From CAVSQX01 sp963730225 (lineage in GTDB: Bacteria; Planctomycetota; Phycisphaerae; Tepidisphaerales; Tepidisphaeraceae), in NCBI GenBank assembly GCA_963730225.1, contig CAVSQX010000003.1, forward strand, positions 369,139 through 433,138: DNA of 64,000 nt, read 5' to 3'. Both the position numbers and the translations under genes were made by a program. This document shows positions 38,898-49,086 of this stretch, piece after piece. The notes under the pieces are model-generated. The model saw only the letters and a program-made list of their open reading frames with translations, searched no databases and had not been told where the DNA came from. Every line of letters begins with the position of its first letter. The first letter of the stretch is position 1.

Positions 38898-39824
38898 CTA
38901 ATTTATGAAATGGTGAATTGCCTCGTTGGCGTTATCTTGAAATGAAGTATTTCTCAAATCAGTAAAAAAGGTGCTCTGGTCCACCATTTCCCCTGATAAC
39001 TTTCCCTCTTTACTCGCATAAAAAACGCCGCTTTTATACCGCTCATCCGAAATGCCATCTACAAAGCGTTTTCCACCTACGTCCAGCGTATGCACCATTT
39101 CGCCCATCAATGGGAATACAATAGGCATCATCACGTACTTCAACATGAGCCGCATTGGCAGGGGGAGACTGTCTGGTGCCTGAGTTCCCTTTGTATTCCC
39201 TGGGCTCACAACAACAAACTTGAGCTTAGGATATTTCCTTGCCATGGATAACGTCCACATGGTTTCTGCATACTTGACATATGCGTATGCTTGCAATGCA
39301 TTGAACTTTTTGCCGAAATATGATCCATCAAGAACAGCGGCAAACTCATCTACAGAAGAAGTCTTCATTGAGACTGGTTTTACCCCGAGCATCTTTACGC
39401 CTGGAACAGCTTCCGCACTGACTGATAGAACTGTTTTCCTTAGCTTGTCCCGTTTAAGTAATTCATCCACTAGAATGACATTGCCTAAGATATTCGTAGC
39501 AGCTAATTGATTCATACCGGAAGGCGTAGAGTGCGCAGCCGTTTTCCCAACGACTCCACCTGCATTTAAAACTACTGCGTCAATCGGTTCCTTTATTTCT
39601 TCTACTGCTTTTCTTACAGAAGTTGCATCCGTAACATCCCCAATAACAATTTCAAAAATCTTTTTCCCCGTTTTCTCCTCAAGGTCTTTTTTTGCTGCCT
39701 CTGCTCTCGCTTGATTTCTGCAAAAAAGAATTACCTTTTTTGTTTCTTTTTTCAATGCTAACTGTCGGGCAGTCTCTTTCCCAAGCCCAGCATTTGCTCC
39801 GGTTATTAAGATACTTTCGTTCAT
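38898..39824 (-). CDS. Short-chain dehydrogenase/reductase, AT-rich
   Basis: 308 residues. Rossmann opening ILITGANAGLGKETARQLA (TGxxxGxG, residue 5-23), NAG motif in AVVLNAGGVVGK, and catalytic YVKYAETM (YxxxK, about residue 186-190). It has a long C-terminal segment typical of retinol-dehydrogenase-like SDRs. Substrate unknown. The gene is visibly richer in A+T and uses Lys AAA/AAG codons far more than its neighbours, which suggests recent transfer. It is divergent from a TetR gene, the usual arrangement for a regulated reductase. Confidence 0.87.
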   Translation of the reverse strand: MNESILITGANAGLGKETARQLALKKETKKVILFCRNQARAEAAKKDLEEKTGKKIFEIVIGDVTDATSVRKAVEEIKEPIDAVVLNAGGVVGKTAAHSTPSGMNQLAATNILGNVILVDELLKRDKLRKTVLSVSAEAVPGVKMLGVKPVSMKTSSVDEFAAVLDGSYFGKKFNALQAYAYVKYAETMWTLSMARKYPKLKFVVVSPGNTKGTQAPDSLPLPMRLMLKYVMMPIVFPLMGEMVHTLDVGGKRFVDGISDERYKSGVFYASKEGKLSGEMVDQSTFFTDLRNTSFQDNANEAIHHFIN

Positions 39825-39933
39825 ATTTTCTATCCTTTTTAGGTGGCCCCGCGTGGGCAGAGCCAGCTTGCTAATTTTGAACTATTCGGTTATATATTGG
39901 TGTGATAACAAGTGTCAAGGAGTTCTGAACTAA
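39825..39933. promoter_or_regulatory. Divergent SDR/TetR control region
   Basis: 109 bases between the two start codons. It is AT-rich with TTATATATTGG and GTGTGATAACAAGTGTC stretches, and a GAACTA...TTCTGAAC pair that could be an operator half-site. AAGGAG lies 11 bases before the TetR start. Assignment as TetR operator is by position. Confidence 0.45.
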
Positions 39934-40555
39934 ATGTTTCAAAATACCGCTAGACCGCGTGGACGACCGCGCAGCTTCGACGAGAAGGGGGCGCTGGAAA
40001 AGGCGACTCAGGTTTTCTGGTCGAAAGGCTACGACGGAGTGACGATTGACGATCTCGTCGCCGGGATGGGTGTGGGACGGCCGAGCCTGTATACCGTCTT
40101 TGGGGACAAGCGGGCGATATTCTTGCGCGTCGCTTAGGGCGTACGCAGAACGGAAGGGCGCAGCGGCCGCGAAGGCACTCCTCTCGCCACAGGGTCTTCG
40201 CGACTCGATCGCGGGCTTTCTGAGGTACGCCGTCGAAAGTGCGACCAAGAAAGGGTCCGCCCGGGGCTGCCTTCTGGTGTGCGTCGCGCCGCTTGTGAAC
40301 GACGCGGAGGTCCGGCAGTTCCTGCAAAACGCGGCCGCCGGTGGCACCGCGCTGGTGGAAGGTCGTTTCCGGGACGGGATCACTGCCGGAGAAATCCCGT
40401 CCGACTTTCCTGTGGCCGTGCGCGCGATCCAAGTCACGGATTTTGCTCGTGGCCTGACCATGCGTGCGCAGTTAGGCACGCCGCGCAAGACGCTTCTCAG
40501 GGATGCCGAGGAAGCGGCCGACTTGGTGCTCCAGTCTCGGGGCGACGGGATTTGA
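39934..40555 (+). CDS. TetR/AcrR-family regulator (one frameshift)
   Basis: About 206 residues. The N-terminal helix-turn-helix is clear: GRPRSFDEKGALEKATQVFW, then IDDLVAGMGVGRPSLYTVFGDK (residue 9-66). In the first frame a TAG follows FLRVA. One base later the ligand domain continues as SLRAYAERKGAAAAKALLSP and reaches a normal C-terminus, so a single extra base near 40125-40135 is likely. It probably represses the divergent SDR gene. Its stop codon lies inside a tRNA T-arm-like sequence. Confidence 0.8.
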
Positions 40556-40577
40556 ACCCTCACGCCACCCTGCGAAA
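40537..40577 (-). other. tRNA 3'-end-like fragment, possible attachment site
   Basis: Read on the minus strand this contains GAGGGTTCAAATCCCGTCG then CCCCGA, which looks like the T arm and 3' acceptor strand of a tRNA. The T-stem has a mismatch and no matching 5' acceptor, D arm or anticodon arm is found further along, so it is not a tRNA gene. Integrases often leave such fragments. It marks the junction between the SDR/TetR cassette and the imu operon. Confidence 0.4.
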
Positions 40578-40854
40578 ACAGGCCCAAAACGCCACTTTTA
40601 CGATACGACGAGTAACGTAGCGGCCCCCCGCTACGAACCTCCGAGGGTATTGGCAATCAGTTGCGGATCGGCGGTAGTCCCCGAGAAGAAGGTTTCCCCC
40701 TTCTTCTTCAACCGCCGATCTTTTTGCGCCATCCATTTCCATTGCGAAATCCGCCATTGCATCGTCATCGAACAAACCCAAACGGCGCGGGATTGACGAA
40801 ACCCGGCTTAGATCGTTACCCTAACATATAGCGAACAATGGGAAGAGGTTTGTC

Positions 40855-41567
40855 GTGCGGATAACGACTGATAAGGATGAGCTGCGCCGCGCCCTTGCTG
40901 AAAAGCAAGTCTCGCACGTCCGTTGCCGCAGCTTTCGCACAGGCTTGGAAGCGCTCGACGAAATTGCGCCCAACGGCGGCATTCCAAGGCGGCGCAGTGC
41001 ATGAACTGCTCTGGCCACGGCAATCGACCTATCCAAAGTCGCTCGCATTGCTGCTTGCCAGGGCGGCGCAGAAAAACGGTGGCGCGATTGCTTGGAGCGA
41101 TCCAGAGCGCGAGCTTCACCTGCCCGCCTTGTCGGCCGCAGGAATCAACCTTCGGAATTTGGTCCTGCTGCGCTGCGCGAATCGCGCGGACCAGCTTTGG
41201 GCGCTGGCCGAATGCTTGCGCTGTCGCGGCGTCGGCGCGACCGTCGCGTTCATTCAACGTCTGAGCCAGATCGAGGCGCGGCGGCTGCAACTCGCCGCCG
41301 AGCGTGGGGGCGGCGTGGGGCTTTTCATGCGCCCCTATGCGCCGGGGATCAGCAACTACTTACGCGGCGGCCACGCGCTGGCTTATCCAGCCCGCGCCCG
41401 GCAGCGACCAAGTGCAACGATGGAGCGTGGAACTTCTTCACGGTCACGGAGGACAGGTCGGAAAAGTCCTTCTACTGGAGGTGGACCGTGAGACACGTGC
41501 TTTGCGCATATCTGCGCCACTGGCCGATCGACCGGCTGCGCCGGCGACGGCCCGAGCTACGGCGTAA
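40855..41567 (+). CDS. imuA: ImuA, RecA-like mutasome protein (two frameshifts)
   Basis: Start GTG 40855, preceded by AAGAGG. First frame gives the opening helix and VRCRSFRTGLEALDEIAP. Near 40978 it moves by one base to AFQGGAVHELLWP (the usual P-loop is not visible here, as in many ImuA). It then runs through GGAIAWSDPERELHLPALSA and RADQLWALAECLRCRGVGA. Near 41360 it moves again to RWLIQPAPGSDQVQRWSVEL then LHGHGGQVGKVLLLEVDRE. The end at 41567 overlaps imuB by 80 bases and may be earlier. ImuA partners ImuB and DnaE2 in damage-induced mutagenesis. Confidence 0.78.
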
Positions 41568-42984
41568 GCCGCTGGTTCTGATCGAAACCAGCGGCAACCG
41601 GCAGACCATCGTTCACGTCAGCCCGGAAACGCCGGCCGATATTTATCCGGGAATGGCGTTGGCGGCGGCAAGAGCACGTCATGCGGCGCTGTTGGATCTT
41701 CCGGCGACGCCGGCGGCGGACCTGCGCTCCCTCGAAGCGATGGGATACTGGCTGATGCGATTCAGCCCAGGCGTGTGCGTTTATCCCCCGTCATCCCTTT
41801 TTCTCGATGCGACAGGTCTGGAGCGCCTGTACGGTGGCCTTGAGAACTTTCGCCGTCGTGTTGCCCAAGCGCTCGCTTCGCTGCGCGTGACCGCCGCAGT
41901 GACGATCGCGCCGACGCCCGGAGCGGCTTGGGCGCTGGCCGCGTTTGGCAAGAACGGATCGCACATCATCACGAATGAGCAGGTGCTTCCCGCGCTGTCG
42001 CCGCTTCCGCCAGAGGCGTTGCGGCTGGATAGCAAGACGGTTGGCGTCTTATCCGCTTTGGGCGTGCGGACGATTGGCTCGCTGCTTCAACTTTCTCGCA
42101 ACGACCTCGCTGTTCGCTTCGGACCGGCGATCCTGATGCGGATCGACCAGGCGACCGGCGCAGTGCATGAGCCGCTAACGTACTTGGTCCATCGCTCGCC
42201 CATTCGGGCGACACTCGAATTTGAAGGCGCTATTGAATCGCTCGACGCGATTCATTTCGCGGTGCAGGAGCTTACAAGGCAAATCGCCGCGCAGCTTACC
42301 GCGCGTGGCCAGGGGGCACGGGAGCTGCGCCTGACGTTCCGCCAGCCGTATGCCTCGCCTGTCGAAAAAGTTATCCGGTTGGTGCGCCCGTGTCGCAACG
42401 AATCAGCACTGGTGAAGCTGATTTGTTGCGCGATTGAAAATCTGGAAGCCAGCGAGGGGTTTGTCGCCGCGACGTTGGCCGTCGTTGCGGCGGAACGGTT
42501 GGGCGACGAGCAGGCCGCGTTGATCGGTGGAGAAGAAGAACGCGACGCGGCCGAACTGGATCATTTGGTCGAGCGGCTGCGCGCGCGGCTGGATCGTGGC
42601 GTGGAATGGGGAGAATTGCTCGAATCCAATCTCCCTGAAAACGCCAGTCGATGCCGGGACACTGCCGGTAAGGCGGATGCGCCCGGCGCGCGCAGCGCGG
42701 TTGATCTTCTTCGTCCGCTCCGGCTGCTGCGCCAGCCGCGTTCCATCAAAGTCATTGTCAGGCCATCGGAGAGCCGCGATGGCGAACCTGTCTCATTCAC
42801 TGACTACGGCGAAGTCCATCGGCTCGACCACATCCGGGGACCGGAGCGAATCACCGGCCAATGGTGGAACGGGCGGTGGAAGACGCGCGACTACTTCGAT
42901 GTTCTGGATGCCGCCGGCGATCGGTATTGGATCTTCCGTGTCCCGCAATCGGGACGGTGGTTTTTGCATGGGATATTCGAGTGA
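41488..42984 (+). CDS. imuB: ImuB, Y-family-polymerase-like mutasome protein
   Basis: 498 residues from GTG 41488, with GGAGGTGG seven bases upstream. The Y-family core is recognisable (RHVLCAYLRHWPIDRLRRRR at the start, helix-hairpin-helix region LGVRTIGSLLQLSRNDLAVR near 190) but polymerase-catalytic acidic residues are not obvious, as usual for ImuB. The C-terminal family end WWNGRWKTRDYFDVLD then YWIFRVPQSGRWFLHGIF is intact. The frame is clean over its whole length, unlike its neighbours. It bridges the clamp and DnaE2. Confidence 0.9.
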   Translation: MRHVLCAYLRHWPIDRLRRRRPELRRKPLVLIETSGNRQTIVHVSPETPADIYPGMALAAARARHAALLDLPATPAADLRSLEAMGYWLMRFSPGVCVYPPSSLFLDATGLERLYGGLENFRRRVAQALASLRVTAAVTIAPTPGAAWALAAFGKNGSHIITNEQVLPALSPLPPEALRLDSKTVGVLSALGVRTIGSLLQLSRNDLAVRFGPAILMRIDQATGAVHEPLTYLVHRSPIRATLEFEGAIESLDAIHFAVQELTRQIAAQLTARGQGARELRLTFRQPYASPVEKVIRLVRPCRNESALVKLICCAIENLEASEGFVAATLAVVAAERLGDEQAALIGGEEERDAAELDHLVERLRARLDRGVEWGELLESNLPENASRCRDTAGKADAPGARSAVDLLRPLRLLRQPRSIKVIVRPSESRDGEPVSFTDYGEVHRLDHIRGPERITGQWWNGRWKTRDYFDVLDAAGDRYWIFRVPQSGRWFLHGIFE

Positions 42985-42999
42985 TGGCGGAAACTCTTT

Positions 43000-45900
43000 A
43001 TGCCCGAAGCGGCCAATCCCAAACATCGTCCCGTCGTTCCGCCGCCAACTTCAGCGCGCGGCACATCGTCCTGTCCCTACGCGGAACTGGACGTGACGAC
43101 CAACTTTTCATTCCTGCGCGGCGCATCGCATCCCGATGAACTGGTCTATCGCGCCGCCGAGCTTGGATATACCGCCATTGCCGTCACAGATATAAACAGC
43201 GTTGCCGGCGTCGTCCGGCGCGCACCAGGCCGCGAAGGAAGCCGGGATCAAACTTTGTGTCGGAGCGCGTCTGCGCTTTGTCGATGCGCCCGATGTTCTG
43301 GTGTGGGTCGAGAATCGCGCTGGCTACGCCAGCCTGTGCCGTCTGCTGACCACGGGCAAACGCCGGGCTGAAAAAGGTTCCTGCATTCTTCATCTTCAAG
43401 ATTTGCTTTCGGTGCCAACGGGCCTTTTAGCGGCGCTGGTTTGCCGGTCCATTGATCCACAAATCGGCGAACCCGATCCAGCCGCGATCGACACCGCGGC
43501 AGCGGCATTGAGGGATGCCTTCGGTCGAGGATTGTCCATCGCGGCGTCGCGTGTGTATGGGCCGTTGGACCGAATGATGTTGCGCCATGCCGAATCGGTA
43601 AGCCGCACCTACGGCGTTCCGATGCTTGCCACCAATCAGGTCCACTATCACGATGAGCATCGGCAAACGCTCCAGGATGTGCTCACTTGCGTTCGCCACG
43701 GCTGTACGATTCACGACGCGGGATTCCGTCTCTTCCCCAACGGTGAACGGTTCATCAAGCCGCCGGAAGACATGCACCGCTTGTTCAGCGACCTTCCGGC
43801 CGCGCTGCGAAGGACGGTCGAGATCGCGGAACGCTGCGCGTTCTCGCTTGATGAGCTGCGCTACGAATATCCGGATGAGATCGTACCGGCTGGCAAAACG
43901 CCGGCATCGTATCTGGCGGAACTGGCCTGGGCTGGCGCCGCCGGTCGCTATCCGCAGGGCATTCCTGAAAAGGTCCGCCAGCAGATCGTTTATGAGTTGA
44001 CGCTGATCGAGGAACTCAAGATCGAGCCGTATTTCCTGACGGTTTACGATCTGGTCCGCTTCGCCCGCTCGCGCGGGATTCTTTGTCAGGGGCGCGGCTC
44101 CGCCGCGAATTCCGCCGTCTGCTATTGCCTGGGCGTCACGTCCGTTGATCCCAACCGGATTGACGTGCTCTTTGAGCGATTCGTCAGCGCCGCGCGCGAC
44201 GAGCCACCCGACATCGACGTTGACTTTGAGCATGAACGCCGCGAGGAAGTGATCCAATATCTCTACGAAAAATACGGCCGCGAGCGCGCGGGCATGACGG
44301 CGGAAGTCATCAGCTATCGCGGTCGATCCGCCGTAAGGGACGTGGGCAAGGCAATGGGATTGGGCCTTGACGCGGTGGATGCGCTGGCCAAGCGCCTTGA
44401 GGGCTGGTCCAGCGGTGCGCCGCTGGATGAACAGGTTCGAGAAGCGGGATTGGACCCCACCGACCGCACCGTGCGGCTGGTGGTTGCGCTGACGCGCGAA
44501 CTGCTCGGATTTCCCAGGCATTTGTCGCAGCACGTCGGCGGAATGGTGATGACGCGCGGGCCGTTGTGCGAGTTGGTTCCCATCGAAAACGCCAGCATGG
44601 CGGATCGCACAGTGATCGAGTGGGACAAGGACGACATCGACGCCATCGGCATTCTCAAAGTGGACGTGCTGGCGCTGGGGATGCTGACGGCGCTGGCCAA
44701 GGGGATGAAGCTCATCAACGACACGCATCCGACGCAGCCGCCGATTGAGCTTCACACGATTCCGCCCGAAGACCCCGGCGTGTACGTGATGGTCAGCGAC
44801 GCCGACACCATCGGTGTCTTTCAGATCGAATCGCGGGCGCAGATGTCGATGTTGCCGCGACTGCGCCCAACAAGTTTTATGACTTGGTGATTGAGGTCGC
44901 GATTGTCAGGCCCGGTCCGATCCAGGGCGATATGGTTCATCCCTATCTGCGCCGCCGCGATGGGATTGAGCCGGTGAGTTTTCCCAAGCCAGAATTGGAG
45001 GCGGTGCTTGGCAAGACGCTGGGCGTTCCATTATTTCAGGAACAGGCGATGAAGATGGCGATGGTCGCGGCGGGATTCACCGCCGGAGAAGCCGACCAGT
45101 TGCGCCGCGCGATGGCCGCATGGCGGCACGCGGGCAGCATCGAAAAGTTTCAGCAGAAGATGATTGATGGAATGCTGGCCAACGGATACGAGCGCGATTT
45201 CGCCGAGCGCTGCTTCAACCAGATCAAGGGGTTTGGCGAATACGGCTTTCCCGAAAGCCACGCCGCTATCTTTCGCACTGCTTGTCTACGCCAGCGCGTG
45301 GATCAAACGGTATCACCCGGCGGCCTTCTGCTGTGCGCTGCTCAACAGCCAGCCGATGGGATTTTATGCGCCGGCACAGATCGTGCGAGACGCACGAGAA
45401 CATGGCGTCGAAGTGCGAGCGGTCGAGGTGAATCGGAGCGATTGGGATTGCACGCTTGGAGAGTGCCGCCAATTCGCCGGCGTCTGTGCCCACGGCGGAC
45501 AAACGGACTTGGGGAATCGGTGGTCCAGCCGTGCGGCTTGGCTTCCGCATGATAAAGGGATTGCAAGCAGCCCACGCGCAGCAAATTGTCGAGCGCCGGC
45601 GCCAGCACGGCCCGTTTCGCTCAATCGACGATTTCCATGCGGCGACTGAGCTTCCGGTTTCTGCCGTTGCAAAACTATCCGAGGCCGACGCCTTCGCGTC
45701 GCTTGCCCAAGTCGCGCCGGGTCGCATTGTGGGAAACGCTGGCGCTGCCAGAGGAGCGAGGCCCGCTGGCGATGCCGCCAGCGCGAGAATGCCGCGCCCG
45801 CTCTTCCGCTGATGAACTTGGGCCAGGAGATTCATGCCGACTACGGAACGACCGGCCTATCGCTCAAAGGACATCCCGTTCAGCTCATCCGAACGGAATT

Positions 45901-46234
45901 GACCCGCCGCAAGGTGATTCCCGCCGCCGAGGTGTGGAATCGCCCGCATGGAAGGTGGGTGAGCGTGGCCGGCGTCGTCATTATTCGCCAGCGCCCCGGC
46001 ACCGCCAAAGGAATCGTGTTTGAAACGCTGGAGGATGAGACGGGCATCGTGAATTTGATTATCCGGCCCGACGTTTACGACCGTTGCCGGAATGCCGCGC
46101 GGAATGCTTCCGTGCTTCAAGCCGATGGTTATGTCGAACGCCAGGGCCAGGTGCAGCACGTCATGGCAGTGCGCTTGCATGACCTTACCGACTTGGTTTC
46201 CAACTGCTCGTTGCGCTCGCGTGATTTTCACTGA
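43000..46234 (+). CDS. dnaE2: DnaE2, error-prone DNA polymerase III alpha (about six frameshifts)
   Basis: Normal total length (about 1,077 residues) when frames are joined. PHP domain: TNFSFLRGASHPDELV and TAIAVTDINSVAG. Polymerase: GRGSAANSAVCYCLGVTSVD and the catalytic PPDIDVDFEH. Then LSQHVGGMVM, DTIGVFQIESRAQM, VIEVAIVRPGPIQGDMVHP and FGEYGFPESHAA. The OB fold WVSVAGVVIIRQRPG closes the protein. Frames change near 43221, 44868, 45270, 45458, 45708 and 45770, each explained by one base. All motifs are preserved, so decay, if real, is very recent. With imuA and imuB it forms the classic three-gene mutasome. Confidence 0.85.
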
Positions 46235-46245
46235 ACCTCTCGACC

Positions 46246-46542
46246 TCAGGAAGCATGTAAGCCAAAGAAAGACACAATGGCATTGGCTACCGCGCTCGCA
46301 GCACCACGGTCGACTCTGATGACATCCAATGCGATTCGTCTCGCGTGCGATGAATGCTTGTGGCTGACAAACCTCGTTAGAACAACAAGGTCATCGAGAC
46401 GCCGCAGCCGTAAAAGCTTTTCAGGCGACACCTCCCGAACTTCAATCGAATATCCTCGAAGCTTCAGAATGAGGGCGTTGAATTGACAGCTTTTGACACC
46501 GACAACGACGGCCCTATAGACGCGGCGCTGGCGCACAGACAC
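46246..46542 (-). CDS. DUF2325-like small protein (tentative)
   Basis: 98 residues. The order YRAVVVGVKSCQFNALILKL, then SIEVREVSPEKLLRLRRLDD, LVVLTRFVSHKHSSHARRIA and a terminal Ala-rich helix fits the DUF2325 pattern (strand, helix, then a T-x-x-x-SHK loop). Function unknown; some members sit in defence or stress operons. Near the NYN-domain gene on the same strand; tight hairpins lie between the two. Confidence 0.55.
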   Translation of the reverse strand: MSVRQRRVYRAVVVGVKSCQFNALILKLRGYSIEVREVSPEKLLRLRRLDDLVVLTRFVSHKHSSHARRIALDVIRVDRGAASAVANAIVSFFGLHAS

Positions 46543-46573
46543 ATGTATTCGGCATATACCGATTCCTTAATGG

Positions 46574-46626
46574 GGGCGAAAATCGCCCGATTCTGGTTCT
46601 TAAATCGCATGCACTAACGGCATGCG
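46574..46626. repeat. Two small hairpins between the NYN and DUF2325-like genes
   Basis: GGGCGAAAATCGCCC around 46574-46588 and CGCATGC(46606-46612)/GCATGCG(46620-46626) are perfect short hairpins. Neither is followed by a T run on the minus strand, so a terminator role is uncertain. Confidence 0.45.
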
Positions 46627-46661
46627 CGATAAACGAGCCGAGGCGACTCGCCCGGCCACAA

Positions 46662-47385
46662 TCAAAGCTTAAAATCTGCTAGACCTTTGCCTCCTTCCTT
46701 AGCTCCGAAACTTGATCCCAAGTCGGCACCGATGATTGCTTTTGCGTCGTCACTGAGATCGACGAATTTGATCGGCGAATCCTCGTCAAACAAACCGGCG
46801 CACTGCCATCGGTCTTCCATTCCACGCTTAAAAAATGCGATCGTCACTTGCCCGTTGCGGTTCTGGACATAGTCCAAAAGAGGGTAATAAGTATCGAAGG
46901 CGTCGGTGACGACCAGAAGATGCGGAAGTTGTCGTTGCTTCCCCTCCTTATCATACGGAGCGGCTAGCATCCCGGCGATGTAAGTAATGCGCGTTGAAAG
47001 TCGTTGGTACGAATTGTCTCGGGTGGGGACGATGAATGCGTCGCGGAAATCCGTCTCGTCCACTGTGAAACCTTGTCCCCGGAGAAAAGCGCAGAACTTC
47101 TGCTGGCCTTCATGTTCAGGGTTAATTGCAACGAACGCGAACATGTTATCGAATCGCGCAGATGAATTAGCCGATTCCGATCCTGAGAATGGAATGAGTC
47201 CGAGACCCAGTGCGCGACCCCGAAACAGAGACAGACCGACGACGGTTCGATGTCAAAGACGGCGACTGAAGCGCGTCCAAAAGAGCACCATAATTGATGT
47301 TGCCCTGTATGGGGTAATCTTGTTGCTTTAGATATTGCTGGAAAGCAAAAACGGAAGTGGCATCAATCAGAAGAGCTTGACCCAT
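46662..47385 (-). CDS. NYN-domain (PIN-like) ribonuclease candidate, frame-disrupted
   Basis: ATG 47385 with AAGGAG eight bases upstream gives MGQALLIDATSVFAFQQYL then INYGALLDALQSP, the Asp-containing first strand and helix of NYN domains. The downstream frame gives MFAFVAINPEHEGQQKFCAF, GFTVDETDFRD, HLLVVTDAFDTYYPLLDYV (second acidic cluster) and VTIAFFKRGMEDRW. Together these make one NYN-like fold. About 60 bases between the pieces (near 47200-47260) need one or two indels to connect. NYN proteins cut RNA and several act in toxin or defence systems. Confidence 0.6.
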
Positions 47386-48099
47386 AAATGGTCTCCTTTT
47401 TTCGTTAAACGCTGAATCGCTTATGCGATTCGCCAAATAATCGCGAGCGGATATCCGATCGCTGGTGGAAGAATAGACTAATTCCTTGGTCGGTGTCAAG
47501 CATTTGCCGATGCGCTTGCCGAGACACGCCGAGACACGGGCCCTTTTCATCCGCCCGACCCGCCGGCGGGTTTCCCGCATCGTCTTCGGCCCTGCGAGTC
47601 AAAACAAAAAAATGATTCTTCGGGGGTAACGTTCGCCGACTGCCGCTGCTACACCGTCGATCACCTTGGGCAAGCGGTGAGCTAATAGCCATCATCCAGG
47701 AATCCTCCAACCGAAGGCTTCGGTGCGGCCTTCTTACCAGACCGCGTAGTCTCGGGCACATGACATAGAGCGACCGCCCTCGATTCGTTCACCCAGGCGG
47801 CAAGCCGCCAATTCGCCCCCGCGCCGGGCATGAGTGGATTCCCGCCTTTCGCCAAAACTCCGCCGGTTCTCCGCTGCGCTCTGGTCGCTCCTGTGCGACG
47901 CTCACGCCACGCCGATCGCTCGATTGCATCGCCGCTGCGCGGACCGCGATCCGCGTGTCATTCACTGTCGCTTTGGCCTTTGGCCCGTCGCTTCCGGCGC
48001 TCCCCTGCGCCCCGGCGGCCAGCTCCTTCAAGGGTTCGTTTGTCCGTCAATCGCCTTGCGAACGGAACAACCAAACCCTTTTTAAGAGAGGAGCTTTTT
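47386..48099. other. Intergenic region (714 bases)
   Basis: No convincing gene on either strand. The right half is a GC-rich leader in front of the 48100 gene, similar in style to the leader before the DUF932 gene (49087-49669). Confidence 0.5.
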
Positions 48100-48366
48100 A
48101 TGGCGAAGCAGAAATCCACCAACAAGCCCGTCGAGGAAGTTCGGATCGGCAGCGTGAAAGCCGCCATCTGGAAGAACGAAACCGAAGGCGGGCCGCGTTT
48201 CAACGTCACGTTCCAGCGGATCTACCGCGATGAGGAGAAAGGCTGGCGGAGCACCGACAGCTTCGGCCGCGACGACTTGCTGGTGCTGGCGAAAGTCGCC
48301 GACCAGGCCCACGGCCGGATCGTCGCACTCAGTCAGCAGCAGCGGCCGCAGGAAGCATCAAAGTAG
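48100..48366 (+). CDS. Small conserved mobile-element protein
   Basis: 88 residues from ATG 48100, with AGAGAGGAG upstream. It has IGSVKAAIWKNETEGGPRFN then VTFQRIYRDEEKGWRSTDSFGRDDLL: a compact beta-hairpin/helix protein. I have no function for it; proteins of this appearance are common on planctomycete plasmids and integrative elements. A strong terminator follows, so it is probably transcribed alone. Confidence 0.62.
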   Translation: MAKQKSTNKPVEEVRIGSVKAAIWKNETEGGPRFNVTFQRIYRDEEKGWRSTDSFGRDDLLVLAKVADQAHGRIVALSQQQRPQEASK

Positions 48367-48379
48367 CGATCAACATCGC

Positions 48380-48420
48380 AGGTCCGGTCGGGCATCCGTT
48401 CCCCGACCGGACCTCGTTTA
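48380..48420 (+). terminator. Intrinsic terminator after the small gene
   Basis: AGGTCCGGTCGGG at 48380-48392 pairs perfectly with CCCGACCGGACCT at 48402-48414, followed by CGTTTA. The loop region GGGCATCC is shared with the terminator at 53216. Confidence 0.75.
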
Positions 48421-48461
48421 TGCGCTGAAATTTGTGTTCGCAATGCTATCATCACTGAGGA

Positions 48462-49086
48462 ATGTGCGCTCGCTACCGCCTGAAACTTTCGCTCCGTCAC
48501 ATCGCGGAACTGCTCGGTCTGAGCGTGACCGAGCTATTCGAGGAATTTTCGGAGCGGCCACGCCTGAACATCTCGATCTCACAACGAGTGCCAATTGTGA
48601 CGTTCGATGGTGGCCAGCGAAAATTGGCAGTGGCCGAATGGGGATTTCTCGCGCCTTGGGACAAATCAAAACGGATTTTCAACGCCGCGGGTGAAACCGT
48701 TGCAGTGAAACCGACGTTCCGCGAATCCTTCAAGCATCGTCGGTGCTTGATTCCCGCCGACGGTTTTTACGAGTGGCCGAATAAGCAACCGACGCTGATT
48801 CACTTTTCCGATGATCGACTGTTTTGTTTCGCGGGGCTTTGGTTTGGTAGGCACGATGACGATGATTACTTGCGCCCCCAACGATTTCATGCGGCCCATT
48901 CACCATCGAATGCCGGCGATTTTGCGCGATGAGGACTGTGCCGCGTGGCTTGATCCACAATCTCCCAGCACCGAGTTGCAATCTCTAATTGCCACGAGAA
49001 ATTGGGACGGGATGCAAATAAATGCGATTCCAAAGCTGACATCCGATAGCCCGTCGTCAGCGCCGAATATCACGCCCGAAGAATAG
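48462..49086 (+). CDS. SRAP (HMCES/YedK-like) abasic-site protein (one frameshift)
   Basis: About 207 residues. The catalytic Cys2 is present (MCARYRLKLS), which crosslinks to abasic sites in single-stranded DNA. PRLNISISQRVPIV, VKPTFRESFKHRRCLIPADG then FYEWPN (active-site Glu) and HHRMPAIL (His) complete the family residues. After LFCFAGLWFG the frame moves one base near 48850 and resumes TMITCAPNDFMRPIHHRM. It protects single-stranded DNA during replication or repair. On a conjugative element it may serve the transferred strand. Confidence 0.83.

Noticed and set aside
40537..40640. A full tRNA gene
   Set aside because: Only a T-arm-like and 3' acceptor-like part is present; no 5' acceptor, D arm or 7-base anticodon loop can be folded.
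47405..47761. 118-residue minus-strand frame upstream of the NYN gene
   Set aside because: No ribosome binding site, basic low-information composition and overlap with another spurious frame.
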